Positions 55,434 through 64,000 of a stretch of 64,000 nucleotides of DNA are shown here, one piece after another; positions within the stretch are counted from its first letter, which is position 1; each line of letters opens with the position of its first letter. Both the position numbers and the translations under genes were made by a program. The stretch spans positions 62,001-126,000 of the forward strand of contig NZ_RQIT01000003.1 of the NCBI RefSeq assembly GCF_003837805.1, written 5' to 3'. Under the pieces are notes generated by a model. It had not been told where the DNA came from, searched no databases, and was given only the letters and a program-made list of their open reading frames with translations. Source of the stretch: Bradyrhizobium sp. RP6 (GTDB lineage: Bacteria; Pseudomonadota; Alphaproteobacteria; Rhizobiales; Xanthobacteraceae).

Positions 55434-58310
55434 TTGCGTCTGATCAGGTGCCTCGCGCCCATCGCGCTGGGCCTCATGATTCTTGTCGCCGCGTATCCCG
55501 CGCGCGCGCTGGACGCCGTCAGCGTCCGCAGCGACGCGCCCGCGATCGACCTCACCGGCGTGCTCGAGCATCAGCGCAGCGATGCCGATCGCATCCAGGT
55601 CTCCACCGCGCCCGGCACCGACGGCATCGTCCGCCGCATCGAGGTGCGCGCCCGCGAAGGCGGGCAGAACTGGGTGGTGTTCGCGCTCGCCAACAACACC
55701 GACGACCAGCTCGATCGCCTGATCGTCGCCCCGCATTATCGCATCGTCTCCTCGGGGCTGCTCTGGCCCGACCTCGGCCTGTCGCGCATCGCGACCATCA
55801 CGCCCTCGATCGGCGACCGGCCGGAACGTCAGGAAAGCGCCACCGCGGACGTGTTCCGCATCACGCTCGACCCCGGCGCCGTCGTCACCTTCGTCGCGGA
55901 GCTGCGCACCGACAAGCTGCCGCAGCTCTATCTGTGGGAGCCGGAATCCTACAAGGACAAGGTCAATTCCTTCACGCTCTACCAGGGCATCGTGATCGGC
56001 ATTTCCGGCCTGCTCGCGCTGGTGCTGACCATCCTGTTCGTGGTGAAGGGCAGCATCATGTTCCCGGCCGCGGCGGCGCTGGCCTGGGCGGTGCTGGTCT
56101 ATATCGGCGTCGATTTCGGCTTCTGGGGCAAGGTGCTCGACATGTCGAACAACGCCGAGCGCATCTGGCGCGCGGCGGGCGAGGCCATTCTTGCCGCCAC
56201 GCTGCTGGTGTTCTTGTTCGCGTACCTCAATCTCAGCCGCTGGCACGTGCGCTATTCCCACATCACGATCGGCTGGCTCGCCTTCCTCGGCTCCCTGGTG
56301 GCACTGGCGCTGTTCGATCCGGCCGTGGCCTCCGGCATCGCACGCATTTCGCTGGTGCTGATCGCCTGCGCCGGCTTTGCGCTGATCGTCTATCTCTCCA
56401 CCCACGGCTTCGACCGCGCGGTGCTGTTGATCCCGACCTGGTTCCTGCTGGTGGTCTGGGTGGTCGCGGCCGGCATGACCGTCGCCGGCTCCGTCACCAA
56501 CGACATCGTCGGCCCGGCCCTGCTCGGCGGCCTCGTGCTGATCGTGATGCTGATCGGATTCACGGTGATGCAGCACGCCTTCGCCGGCGGCGGCGCCACC
56601 ACCGGCATCGTCTCCGACATCGAGCGGCGGGCGCTGGCGCTCGCCGGCTCCGGCGATCTGATCTGGGATTGGGACGTGTCCGCCGACAAGGTGTTCACCA
56701 GTCCCGAGACCGAGGCCCTGCTCGGGCTCAAGCGCGGCACGCTGGAAGGACCCGCGGCGTCCTGGTTAGAGGTGCTGCATCCGCTCGACCAGGACCGTTT
56801 CCGCGCCGCACTCGACAGCGTGCTCGACCAGCGCCGCGGCCGCCTGGTGCAGGATTTCCGTCTCCGTACGCCGGACGGCCACTTCATGTGGTTCGCGCTG
56901 AAGGCCCGTCCGGTGGTCGGCTCCGACGGCGAGGTCTCGCGGGTCGTCGGCACGCTCACCGACGTCACGGAGCTGCGTAACGCCGAGGAACGCCTGCTGC
57001 ACGATTCCGTGCATGACAATCTCACCGGCCTGCCCAACCGCAAGCTGTTCATGGACCGGCTGGGTGCTGTCGCCAACTTCGCCAAGACCATGCCGACGCT
57101 GCGGCCGACGCTGATGGTGATCGATCTCGACCGCTTCAAGCAGGTCAACGATTCCGTCGGCATCGCGGTCGGCGATTCCATTCTGCTGACGCTGGCCCGC
57201 CGCCTCACCCGCATCCTGAAGCCGCAGGACACGCTGGCGCGACTGGCCGGCGACCAGTTCGGCCTGATCCTGCTCTCCGAACAGGACCCGGCCCGCATCA
57301 CCGCCTTCGCCGAGACCATCCGCAAGACCATCCGCGCGCCGATCGCCTTCAACGACCGCGAGATCTTCCTGACGGCTTCGATCGGCCTCGCCTTGTCCGA
57401 TCCTCAGACGCAGCTCACGGACGAGATCATCAAGGACGCCGAGCTGGCGATGTATCATTCCAAGCGCATCGGCGGCGACCGCATCGACGTCTACAAGCCC
57501 GCCATGCGTGCGCGGAAGACGGACCGGCTGACGCTGGAGAGCGAATTGCGTCGCGCCATCGAGCGGCAGGAGATCACCATCCTTTATCAGCCGATCGTGC
57601 GGCTGGAGGATCGCTCGATCGCCGGCTTCGAGGCCCTGGCGCGCTGGGATCATCCGAAGCTCGGACGCATGGCGCCTTCGGAATTCATCACCATAGCCGA
57701 AGAAACCGGACTGATCGTCGACCTCGGCATGTTCGTGCTCGACCAGACCGCAAAGCAGCTCTCGGTGTGGCAGCGCGCGATGCGCTCACGTGACCCGATC
57801 TTCGCCTCCGTCAACGTCTCCTCGCGGCAGCTGCTGCGCCACGACCTCATCCACGACATCCGCACCGTGCTGTCGCGATCCTCGGTGGCGCGCGGCACGC
57901 TGAAGCTGGAACTGACGGAATCGCTGGTGATGGAAAATCCCGAGCACGCGGCGCAGATGCTGACGCGGATCCGCGAGCTCGGCACCGGGCTGTCGCTCGA
58001 CGATTTCGGCACCGGCCATTCTTCGCTGGCCTATCTCCAGCGTTTCCCGTTCGACACCATCAAGATCGACCAGTCCTTCGTGCGCACCACCAGCCGCGGC
58101 ACCCGCCCGGTGATCCTGAAGTCGATCATCGCGCTCGCGCACGACCTCGGCATGGACGTGGTGGCGGAAGGCGCCGAGACCGATTCCGATGCGGTCGAGC
58201 TCTACCAGATGGGCTGCGAATACGCTCAAGGTTTTGCCTTCGGCGAGCCGATGGACGCCGACGCGGCGATGCGCCTGCTGACGGAAGTGCGGCTGGAAGC
58301 GGCGAGCTGA
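55434..58310 (+). CDS. Membrane PAS-GGDEF-EAL c-di-GMP phosphodiesterase
   Basis: 958 aa. Signal peptide, a periplasmic sensor-like stretch (about residues 27-175), seven or so membrane segments (about 180-395), a PAS domain (about 400-515, DLIWDWDVSADKVFTSPETE), a GGDEF domain (about 525-690) and an EAL domain (about 700-955). The GGDEF signature reads LAGDQF, so the cyclase is probably inactive; EAL catalytic blocks are intact (FEALARWDHP, LELTESLV, DDFGTGHSSL, IKIDQSFV). Predicted to hydrolyse c-di-GMP in response to an extracellular or membrane signal. Start is a TTG with GGAG 9 nt upstream. Confidence 0.92.
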   Translation: MRLIRCLAPIALGLMILVAAYPARALDAVSVRSDAPAIDLTGVLEHQRSDADRIQVSTAPGTDGIVRRIEVRAREGGQNWVVFALANNTDDQLDRLIVAPHYRIVSSGLLWPDLGLSRIATITPSIGDRPERQESATADVFRITLDPGAVVTFVAELRTDKLPQLYLWEPESYKDKVNSFTLYQGIVIGISGLLALVLTILFVVKGSIMFPAAAALAWAVLVYIGVDFGFWGKVLDMSNNAERIWRAAGEAILAATLLVFLFAYLNLSRWHVRYSHITIGWLAFLGSLVALALFDPAVASGIARISLVLIACAGFALIVYLSTHGFDRAVLLIPTWFLLVVWVVAAGMTVAGSVTNDIVGPALLGGLVLIVMLIGFTVMQHAFAGGGATTGIVSDIERRALALAGSGDLIWDWDVSADKVFTSPETEALLGLKRGTLEGPAASWLEVLHPLDQDRFRAALDSVLDQRRGRLVQDFRLRTPDGHFMWFALKARPVVGSDGEVSRVVGTLTDVTELRNAEERLLHDSVHDNLTGLPNRKLFMDRLGAVANFAKTMPTLRPTLMVIDLDRFKQVNDSVGIAVGDSILLTLARRLTRILKPQDTLARLAGDQFGLILLSEQDPARITAFAETIRKTIRAPIAFNDREIFLTASIGLALSDPQTQLTDEIIKDAELAMYHSKRIGGDRIDVYKPAMRARKTDRLTLESELRRAIERQEITILYQPIVRLEDRSIAGFEALARWDHPKLGRMAPSEFITIAEETGLIVDLGMFVLDQTAKQLSVWQRAMRSRDPIFASVNVSSRQLLRHDLIHDIRTVLSRSSVARGTLKLELTESLVMENPEHAAQMLTRIRELGTGLSLDDFGTGHSSLAYLQRFPFDTIKIDQSFVRTTSRGTRPVILKSIIALAHDLGMDVVAEGAETDSDAVELYQMGCEYAQGFAFGEPMDADAAMRLLTEVRLEAAS

Positions 58311-58317
58311 CTGCTCT

Positions 58318-58346
58318 CTTACCCTCCCCTGGAGGGGGAGGGTGGG
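58318..58346. repeat. Short CCCTCCCC/GGGGAGGG palindrome
   Basis: TACCCTCCCCTGGAGGGGGAGGG, a compact fragment of the CTCTCCC repeat family, in the 43-nt gap between convergent genes; it may double as a transcription stop. Confidence 0.5.
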
Positions 58347-58353
58347 TCTCGCG

Positions 58354-58617
58354 CTAGCGCCGTCGATCACCCTTCTGCTTCCTGAACCGCACGCTCGCAC
58401 CGTCCGGCATCCGTGTCGCCACGAATCCCGCGGCGAGGCAGGCTTCGCGTTGCGGCATCTGGATGTCGGGGCTGCGCAGGCTGTCCCACCAGGAGGCACG
58501 CTGGGCCGCGCGCGGCAGCGCGGCGCCGATGATCTCCTCGATCTGCTCGAAGCTCAGCACGAACTCCTCCTGCTTCTGCCGCAGCAGATAGTCGCGCAAC
58601 GCGTCGTAGTCGTTCAC
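58354..58617 (-). CDS. Small DUF7662-like protein
   Basis: 87 aa conserved small protein with the pattern YDALRDYLLRQKQEEFVLSF, EEIIGAALPRAAQ and ASWWDS, close to DUF7662. GTG start (VNDYDALRDYLL) with AGAGGA 6 nt upstream is preferred over the longer frame. No signal peptide, no membrane segment; the family may bind DNA or a partner protein but its role is not known. It lies between two c-di-GMP-turnover genes, on the opposite strand, so association is positional only. Confidence 0.75.
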   Translation of the reverse strand: MNDYDALRDYLLRQKQEEFVLSFEQIEEIIGAALPRAAQRASWWDSLRSPDIQMPQREACLAAGFVATRMPDGASVRFRKQKGDRRR

Positions 58618-58761
58618 AAGCGTCCTCTCGTCCGAAGTCCCGTCCGATCTGCCTAAAACCGTTCGATCCATAAACCGATTCTTAACTCATTGCGGTAGTG
58701 CCGTCCTGCCTTAAACACTACTCAAGCTTTCGGGCGCATCCACTGGTGGCGGGAGCGAACG

Positions 58762-60258
58762 ATGCCCTTTGGGTGGCGCGGAATTACGGCCCGGCGGCCG
58801 TGGCGAATTTCGGCGAAACTGCTGATCATCTCGTCCGTGGTGACGGTGATCGGCTTCTCGGCCGTCTGCGTCAATGTGATGCTGGACATGCGCCGCGGCG
58901 AGGAGGCGCTCGCCCGCCAGACGCTGGAGAACCTCGCAACCACCATCGAGTCCGACATCGGCCGCAACATCGAGATCTACGACCTGTCGCTGAAGGCGGT
59001 CGCCAGCAACATGCTGCTGCCCGAGCTCGCAACAGTCTCCAAGACGATCCGCCACCTGATCCTGTTCGACCACGCGACGACGGCCCGGCATTTCGGCGCC
59101 ATCCAGGTATTCGATGCCGAGGGCCAGCTGACCATCGACGCTTCCACGCTCGATCCCCTCGCCGAGAATCGCAGCGAGGAGGACTATTTCACCGTCCACC
59201 GCGACAATCCCGAAGCCGGGCTCTTCATCAGCCGCCCGATGCTGTTCCGCGGCGCCTATTCGATCGTGCTGAGCCGGCGCATCAGCGATACCGACGGCGG
59301 CTTCCTCGGCGTCGTCGCAGGCTCGATTCGCTTCAGCTATTTCCACGAATTGTTCGAACGGCTGAATCTCGACACTGAAGACACCATCACCGTGCTCAGG
59401 CGCGACCGCACCATCATCATGCGGCGGCCGTTCGATCTCGACGTCATCGGCACGAACCTGAGCGACCGGCGGAGCTGGAACGCCGACAATCTCCGGGCCG
59501 GCACCTCCTATTCCGGACAGGGCCCGGTCGATCCGACGCCACGGCTCTATGTCCGCAGCGGCGACAGCGGACCGCTGTTCGTGGTGGCGGGCAAGCCCCT
59601 GACCGCAGTGTTCGCACTCTGGCAGAGGGAGGCGTTCCGCATCGGCGCCGTGGTGCTGGCACTCGCGCTGTTCGTGCTGGGATCGACCCTCGTGCTCGCG
59701 CGCGAGATCGGCCGGCGCGCCGAGGCCGAGCGCAAGCTCGAGGAGATGGCGACGACGGACGCGCTCACGGGCCTGAGGAACCGCCGCAAGTTCGATTCCG
59801 TCATCGACGTCGAATGGCGGCGCGCCATGCGCCAGAAGGCGCCGATCGCGCTGCTCATGATCGATGCCGATCATTTCAAGGCCTACAACGACACGTTCGG
59901 CCATCAGGCGGGCGACCAGGTGCTGGTCGGCATCGCCATCTGCATTTCCGATTCCGTGAGCCGCGCCGGCGACTGCGCCGCGCGCTACGGCGGCGAGGAA
60001 TTCGCCGTTTTGCTGCCGAACACCTCGGCCGACGACGCCTTCAAGGTCGCCGAGAAGATCCGCCTCAAGGTGCAGGGCTGGTCCGACGATCAGGCGGCCT
60101 CGACGGTCTCCTGCGGCATCGCCAGCCTCGTGCCAGCGGCCGGCATGGACTGGCCGGTCCTGGTCGCCGCCGCCGACAAGGCGCTCTATGCCGCGAAAGC
60201 CGGCGGGCGCAACCAGTCGGTGGTTGCCAGCTTGCCTCAGCTGTCGCTGGTGGCGTGA
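58762..60258 (+). CDS. Membrane dCache diguanylate cyclase
   Basis: 498 aa. Membrane helix at about residues 17-40, an extracytoplasmic double Cache-like domain (about 45-280), a second helix (about 290-315) and a C-terminal GGDEF domain (about 330-490). The catalytic motif is RYGGEEF, and RAGD five residues upstream is an I-site for product inhibition, so it is likely active and feedback-controlled. The N-terminal fold suggests a periplasmic small-molecule signal. It faces the EAL protein across a short convergent gene. Confidence 0.94.
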   Translation: MPFGWRGITARRPWRISAKLLIISSVVTVIGFSAVCVNVMLDMRRGEEALARQTLENLATTIESDIGRNIEIYDLSLKAVASNMLLPELATVSKTIRHLILFDHATTARHFGAIQVFDAEGQLTIDASTLDPLAENRSEEDYFTVHRDNPEAGLFISRPMLFRGAYSIVLSRRISDTDGGFLGVVAGSIRFSYFHELFERLNLDTEDTITVLRRDRTIIMRRPFDLDVIGTNLSDRRSWNADNLRAGTSYSGQGPVDPTPRLYVRSGDSGPLFVVAGKPLTAVFALWQREAFRIGAVVLALALFVLGSTLVLAREIGRRAEAERKLEEMATTDALTGLRNRRKFDSVIDVEWRRAMRQKAPIALLMIDADHFKAYNDTFGHQAGDQVLVGIAICISDSVSRAGDCAARYGGEEFAVLLPNTSADDAFKVAEKIRLKVQGWSDDQAASTVSCGIASLVPAAGMDWPVLVAAADKALYAAKAGGRNQSVVASLPQLSLVA

Positions 60259-60307
60259 GGCGTTCTCTCCCCGTCATTGGGTGTAACGCGATCCACCAAA
60301 TACTCAG

Positions 60308-60437
60308 TGTCGTCCCTGCGAACGCAGGGACCCATAACCACAGGGAGTGGTTTGGCGATGACACGTCGTTCGGTACTCCGACCGAACGCGATCGAGGGAT
60401 CACGCGGTATGGGTCCCTGCGTTCGCAGGGACGACAC
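60308..60437. repeat. Inverted repeat with GTCCCTGCGAACGCAGGGAC arms
   Basis: Left arm GTCGTCCCTGCGAACGCAGGGACCC and right arm its near-complement GGGTCCCTGCGTTCGCAGGGACGAC are almost perfect inverted repeats 70-80 nt apart, each itself a palindrome (CCCTGCG/CGCAGGG). The inside holds GTTCGGTACTCCGACCGAACG. It lies between convergent genes, typical of a mobile REP-like element. Confidence 0.75.
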
Positions 60438-60448
60438 CGGGGGTGTGA

Positions 60449-61327
60449 CTATGATTGCGCCAGATACTTCTTCATCTCGGCGATCAACCCCTCGCGCAAT
60501 TCCGGGCGCTTCATGCCGTAGGCGATGTTGGCGCGCAGGAAGCCGGGCTTGGAGCCGCAATCATGGCGCTCGCCCTCGAACTCGACGCCGTAGAATTTCT
60601 GCGACCTGGCAAGCCCGATCATGGCATCGGTGAGCTGTATCTCGCCGCCGGCGCCGCGCTCCTGGGTCTCCAGGATCTTGAAGATCTCCGGCTGAAGGAT
60701 GTAGCGGCCGGTGATCGAGAGATTGGAGGGCGCCGTGCCCTTGGCCGGCTTCTCGACCATGCCGTCGACCTCGAACATCTTGCCGTTGCGCTTGCCGACG
60801 CCGCAGATGCCGTATTGATGGGTCAGATGATCGGGCACCGCCTCGACCGCGATCAGATTGGATTTCTCGCCAAGTGAGGATGCCATCTCGATCATCTGCT
60901 TCAGGCAGCCCGGCGTGTTGAGCACGAGTTCGTCGGGCAGGACCACGGCGAACGGCTCGTCGCCGACGATGTCGCGTGCGCACCAGACCGCGTGGCCGAG
61001 GCCGAGCGGCGCCTGCTGGCGGGTGAAGCTGACGGCACCGGCTTCCGGCTGGTTCTGCGCCAGGATGTCCTGCTCGGCCTTCTTGCCACGCGCGGCCAGC
61101 GTCGTGTCGAGCTCGAACATGCGGTCGAAATGATCCTCGATGACACTCTTGTTGCGGCCGGTAACGAAGATGAAGTGCTCGATACCGGCTTCCTTCGCCT
61201 CGTCATAGACGTACTGGATCAGCGGCTTGTCGACGATGGTCAACATTTCCTTCGGCATCGCCTTGGTGGCAGGCAGGACGCGGGTGCCGAGGCCGGCGAC
61301 GGGGAATACAGCTTTACGAATTCTCAT
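60449..61327 (-). CDS. galU: UTP-glucose-1-phosphate uridylyltransferase
   Basis: 292 aa nucleotidyltransferase making UDP-glucose for exopolysaccharide, lipopolysaccharide and glucan synthesis. N-terminal AVFPVAGLGTRVLPATKAMP, KEMLTIVDKPLIQYVYDEA, EGVNHFI-like ITHFIFV region, and LPDELVLNTPG are family marks. Start at MRIRKAVFPV. Upstream region toward the lytic transglycosylase holds AT-rich GTTAAG/TTGTTAAGC tracts. Confidence 0.96.
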   Translation of the reverse strand: MRIRKAVFPVAGLGTRVLPATKAMPKEMLTIVDKPLIQYVYDEAKEAGIEHFIFVTGRNKSVIEDHFDRMFELDTTLAARGKKAEQDILAQNQPEAGAVSFTRQQAPLGLGHAVWCARDIVGDEPFAVVLPDELVLNTPGCLKQMIEMASSLGEKSNLIAVEAVPDHLTHQYGICGVGKRNGKMFEVDGMVEKPAKGTAPSNLSITGRYILQPEIFKILETQERGAGGEIQLTDAMIGLARSQKFYGVEFEGERHDCGSKPGFLRANIAYGMKRPELREGLIAEMKKYLAQS

Positions 61328-61531
61328 GTGATCGATCGAATACCTGGGGACACATGTGACGGGAGCAATGGCATCTTGCTAGCCTGTTTGCAGCTGGCAA
61401 CAAAGGCGGATGTGGGGCCTCGCCCCGACAGAGTTAAGAAAAAGACCGTCACCAAAATTTCACCTTTGTTAAGCTATTGGCAACGCTAACCGGGCCTCCT
61501 GTGTCGGATTTTTCAGGCCGACGGGTGGAAC
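61328..61531. promoter_or_regulatory. Divergent region galU / lytic transglycosylase
   Basis: 204 nt between outward-facing genes. Notably AT-rich around 61430-61490 (AAAAAGACCGTCACCAAAATTTCACCTTTGTTAAG region) compared with the rest of the window, consistent with promoters; no defined operator could be recognised. Confidence 0.4.
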
Positions 61532-62917
61532 ATGATGCAAACGATGGCAGGGCTGGCAAAACGGGCGGGATTTCTGACCGGCGCAGCGATGGTTGCCGCC
61601 GCTTCGCTGCTGCCGGCCTGCGCGCACGCCCAGGCGCAGAACGGCCTGTCCAATCTGTTCGGCGGGATCTTTTCCGGCTCCAATCCGGCACCTTCGCAAG
61701 CGCCGCCCGGGCCCGGCGGCGCTCAACCTTGGAGCGGCGAGGACGGCGCCTCCGGTCATCCGCTGATGACGGCCGCCGCTATCCGCGAGGCCGCGGGCAA
61801 TTTCAGCAATTGCGTCGCCGCGATGTGGCCCGATGCCGCACGGCGCAACATTACCCAGGAGAATTTCCAGCGTTTCACGGCCGGGCTCTCACCCGACCTG
61901 CGCATCATGGACCTGATGGACTCGCAGCCGGAGTTCACCAAGTCTATCTGGGACTATCTCGACATTCTCGTGAACGACAACCGCCTCGCCAGGGGCCGCG
62001 AGATCCTGGCCAAGTACAAGGCGCAGTTCGACGCCACCGAAAGGGCCACCGGCGTCGACCGCTACATCATCGCCTCGATCTGGGGCATCGAGTCCAATTA
62101 TTCGACGCAGATGGGCGACCGCAGCGTGCTGCAATCGACCGCGACGCTCGCCTGCATCGGCCGCCGCCAGGCCTACTTCAAGGACGAATTCCTCTCCGCG
62201 CTGGAGATCCTCAATCGCGGCGATTTGCGTCCGGAGCAGCTGCGCGGCTCCTGGGCCGGCGCCTTCGGCCCGACGCAGTTCATGCCGACCGCGTTCAAGC
62301 GCTTTGCGGTCGACGGCGACGGTGACGGACGGCGCGACGTCGTCGACAATCCCACCGACCTGATCGCCTCCACCGCCAACAACCTGAAGAAGGACGGCTG
62401 GCAGTCCGGCCAGACCTGGGGCTACGAGGTCGTGGTGCCCCAGGACTTCAACTACATGCTGGCCGACCGCGCCAAGGCGATGACGATCGCGCAATGGGAG
62501 AAGCTTGGGCTGAAGCGGGCGACGGGGCAGCCCTTCCCGCACCCGGCGGAGAAAGCCTATCTGCTGGCACCGGCCGGCGCGCAAGGACCGGGCTTCCTGA
62601 TGCTGCAGAATTACCGCGTCATCATGAAGTACAATCCGGCCGAGGCCTATGCGCTGGCCATCGGCCATTTCGCCGACCGCCTGCGCGGGGGCCAGCCCTT
62701 CGTGCAGCCCTGGCCGCGCCAGGAGCGGGAGCTGGCGCGCACCGAGCGGCTGGAACTGCAGCAGCTGCTGGCCCAGCGCGGCTTCTACAAGGGCACCCCG
62801 GACGGCCAGTTCGGCGGTCAGACCCGGGAAGCCCTGCGCAACTTCCAGACCTCGATCGGGGTGCCCGCCGACGGGTTTGCCTCATCGGACGTACTGGACC
62901 GGCTGCGCGGGCGGTAA
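61532..62917 (+). CDS. Lytic murein transglycosylase (MltB family) with peptidoglycan-binding domain
   Basis: 461 aa. Signal peptide (RAGFLTGAAMVAAASLLPAC...) with a possible lipobox LLPAC, then an SLT_2 catalytic domain: catalytic Glu in IWGIESNYSTQ, AGAFGPTQFMPTAF, and a C-terminal PG_binding_1 domain (about residues 400-460, LLAQRGFYKGTPDGQFGGQT). It cuts glycan strands in peptidoglycan to make 1,6-anhydromuropeptides. The pair ATG-ATG start; first one used. Confidence 0.93.
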   Translation: MMQTMAGLAKRAGFLTGAAMVAAASLLPACAHAQAQNGLSNLFGGIFSGSNPAPSQAPPGPGGAQPWSGEDGASGHPLMTAAAIREAAGNFSNCVAAMWPDAARRNITQENFQRFTAGLSPDLRIMDLMDSQPEFTKSIWDYLDILVNDNRLARGREILAKYKAQFDATERATGVDRYIIASIWGIESNYSTQMGDRSVLQSTATLACIGRRQAYFKDEFLSALEILNRGDLRPEQLRGSWAGAFGPTQFMPTAFKRFAVDGDGDGRRDVVDNPTDLIASTANNLKKDGWQSGQTWGYEVVVPQDFNYMLADRAKAMTIAQWEKLGLKRATGQPFPHPAEKAYLLAPAGAQGPGFLMLQNYRVIMKYNPAEAYALAIGHFADRLRGGQPFVQPWPRQERELARTERLELQQLLAQRGFYKGTPDGQFGGQTREALRNFQTSIGVPADGFASSDVLDRLRGR

Positions 62918-63083
62918 AATCGCGCCGAAAGTAACCCTGAGGCGGGATTTCGATAGGCAGCCTTGACGGCGGCGGCCGTTCCCCGGCCTATGGAGAAGAA
63001 TCTGCAAAGAGAATCTGCCCGTTTGCGGCCTGATTCCGTTATTATATTGAGTGCTTCCAATCCCCTCGCGCGCCCGAGATCGC

Positions 63084-64000
63084 ATGTCGAAGAAGTCCCT
63101 GTTCAAGGTGCTGACCGAGACCGGCCCGCTGATCGCGCTGGGGACGGCGCTTGCGATCCTGGTCTCGGTCGCAGGACCTGCCTCGGCGCAGTTCTTCAAT
63201 TTTCCCGGTTTCGGCGGCCCGCCGCAGCGCGCGGCCCCGCCCCCGCCACGGGGCGGAGGTGGCGGCGGATGGTTCGGCGGCGACTTCTTCGCACCGTACC
63301 CGCAGCAACAGCCGCAGGCGCCGCGCCAGGATTTCTCGCGCGCACCGGGGCCGGCCAAGCGCGACACCACCCCTGAGAAGAACGTGCTGGTGATCGGCGA
63401 CGCCATGGCCGACTGGCTCGCCTATGGCCTCGAAGACGCCTACAGCGAGCAGCCCGACATGGGCGTGATCCGCAAGCACAAGACCACATCCGGTCTCATC
63501 AAATATCAGCCGAAGGGTGAGCCTGCGGACTGGGCGGCGGCGGCCAAGGGCATTCTCGAGACCGAAAAGCCCGACGTGATCGTGGTCATGCTCGGCCTCA
63601 ACGACCGCATCGCGATCCGCGAGCCGGCCGCCGAAAAGCCGGACAAGGCCTCTGACAAGGACAAGAAGAACGACAAGGGTGCGCGCGCCAAGCCGCAGGC
63701 AAAGCCGGGTGACGCCAAGCCCGGTGACGCCAAGTCCGGCGACGCCAAGCCCAATGGTACCGATACCGCCGCCAAGCCCGACGACAAGCCTGCCGATGTC
63801 GACCTGCCGCAGGACGATGCCGACAATGCCGACACGCCTGCGGCCGCGCCGGAGAAGACCGCGCGCAACCCGAACGGCCTCTACGAATTCCGCGACGACC
63901 GGTGGGTCGAGCTCTACGGCAAGAAGATCGAGGAGCTCGCGGGCGTCCTCAAGTCCAAGGGCGTGCCTGTGCTCTGGGTCGGCCTGCCCGCAGTGCGCGG
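63084..64000 (+). CDS. DUF459 SGNH/GDSL hydrolase family protein (3' end outside window)
   Basis: First about 305 residues. Signal peptide region (LIALGTALAILVSVAGPASA), a Pro/Gly-rich linker (residues about 37-75), then the SGNH block I-like LVIGDAMADWLAYG and block III-like MLGLNDR. A long low-complexity insert (about residues 185-260) contains tandem PGDAK/SGDAK units rich in Lys, Asp and Pro. Family members are envelope-associated esterases or acetyl transferases acting on peptidoglycan or polysaccharide. Start ATG at 63084; upstream Shine-Dalgarno weak (CGAGATCG). Confidence 0.85.
   Translation, partial: MSKKSLFKVLTETGPLIALGTALAILVSVAGPASAQFFNFPGFGGPPQRAAPPPPRGGGGGGWFGGDFFAPYPQQQPQAPRQDFSRAPGPAKRDTTPEKNVLVIGDAMADWLAYGLEDAYSEQPDMGVIRKHKTTSGLIKYQPKGEPADWAAAAKGILETEKPDVIVVMLGLNDRIAIREPAAEKPDKASDKDKKNDKGARAKPQAKPGDAKPGDAKSGDAKPNGTDTAAKPDDKPADVDLPQDDADNADTPAAAPEKTARNPNGLYEFRDDRWVELYGKKIEELAGVLKSKGVPVLWVGLPAVR

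Noticed and set aside
55278-56576. 432-codon minus-strand frame opposite the EAL protein
   Set aside because: Antisense shadow; the plus-strand frame has clear PAS, GGDEF and EAL motifs.
1-64000. CRISPR arrays, prophage, insertion sequences, tRNA or rRNA genes
   Set aside because: No regularly spaced direct repeats, transposase or integrase frames, or cloverleaf-forming tRNA sequence noticed on either strand; the repeats present are palindromic intergenic elements.

Overview
This GC-rich window (64 kb) looks like chromosomal DNA of an alphaproteobacterium in the Bradyrhizobium/Rhodopseudomonas group. The evidence is the core gene content and order (ruvCAB followed by ybgC; DUF4164-zapA-6S RNA-5-formyl-THF cyclo-ligase-YmdB; tkt-gap-pgk-fba; an RcdA-type CtrA-degradation adaptor; a DUF1192 protein), the dense ATGA-type gene overlaps, and many dispersed palindromic intergenic repeats of the kind common in these genomes. 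I saw no insertion sequence, prophage, tRNA, rRNA or CRISPR array. The genus is inferred; no 16S sequence is present.

Region 1 (1-14,200) is catabolic and transport DNA. A polyamine-type ABC transporter (permease cut by the window edge, ATPase, binding protein) lies divergently from a LysR regulator. Next comes a tightly overlapped eight-gene minus-strand operon: an N-carbamoyl-D-amino-acid-hydrolase-like nitrilase, a polar amino acid ABC system with two paralogous binding proteins, a CE4 (polysaccharide deacetylase/PuuE/imidase-type) hydrolase, a family 5 peptide-type binding protein and a metal-dependent amidohydrolase. A second LysR is divergent from it, followed by a class I glutamine amidotransferase. 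I read this as a candidate pathway for uptake and hydrolysis of a cyclic amide, ureide or N-carbamoyl compound. This is the most interesting metabolic system in the window.

Region 2 (14,200-22,500) carries ybgC, a Tat-exported metallophosphoesterase, ruvB-ruvA-ruvC (Holliday junction resolution), a YebC-family regulator, and two cytosolic methyl-accepting chemotaxis proteins that share an unusual C-terminal sensor-like domain; one also contains a PilZ c-di-GMP-binding domain. Region 3 (22,500-27,150) is a three-subunit molybdenum dehydrogenase: [2Fe-2S] subunit, molybdopterin subunit and membrane-anchored triheme cytochrome c.

Region 4 (27,300-40,030) is central metabolism. A minus-strand DUF4164-zapA-6S RNA-cyclo-ligase-YmdB block is followed by plus-strand tkt, gap, pgk, class II fba, class I fba, thiE-like, a Sel1-repeat lipoprotein-like gene and suhB. 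Region 5 (40,170-50,480) holds an RND multidrug efflux pump, a CFA-synthase-like methyltransferase, a MotA/ExbB plus MotB/OmpA-like energy-transducing pair with a GNAT enzyme, and an MsbA-like ABC exporter. Region 6 (50,500-64,000) has rpmE, rcdA, a candidate small RNA, DUF1192, a methionyl-tRNA synthetase preceded by a short uORF and a terminator, a quinone oxidoreductase, an EAL-type c-di-GMP phosphodiesterase with a degenerate GGDEF, a small DUF7662-like protein, an active-looking GGEEF diguanylate cyclase, galU, a lytic transglycosylase and a truncated DUF459 SGNH hydrolase. Several starts were moved from the longest ORF using Shine-Dalgarno spacing and gene overlaps; these choices are stated in each entry.
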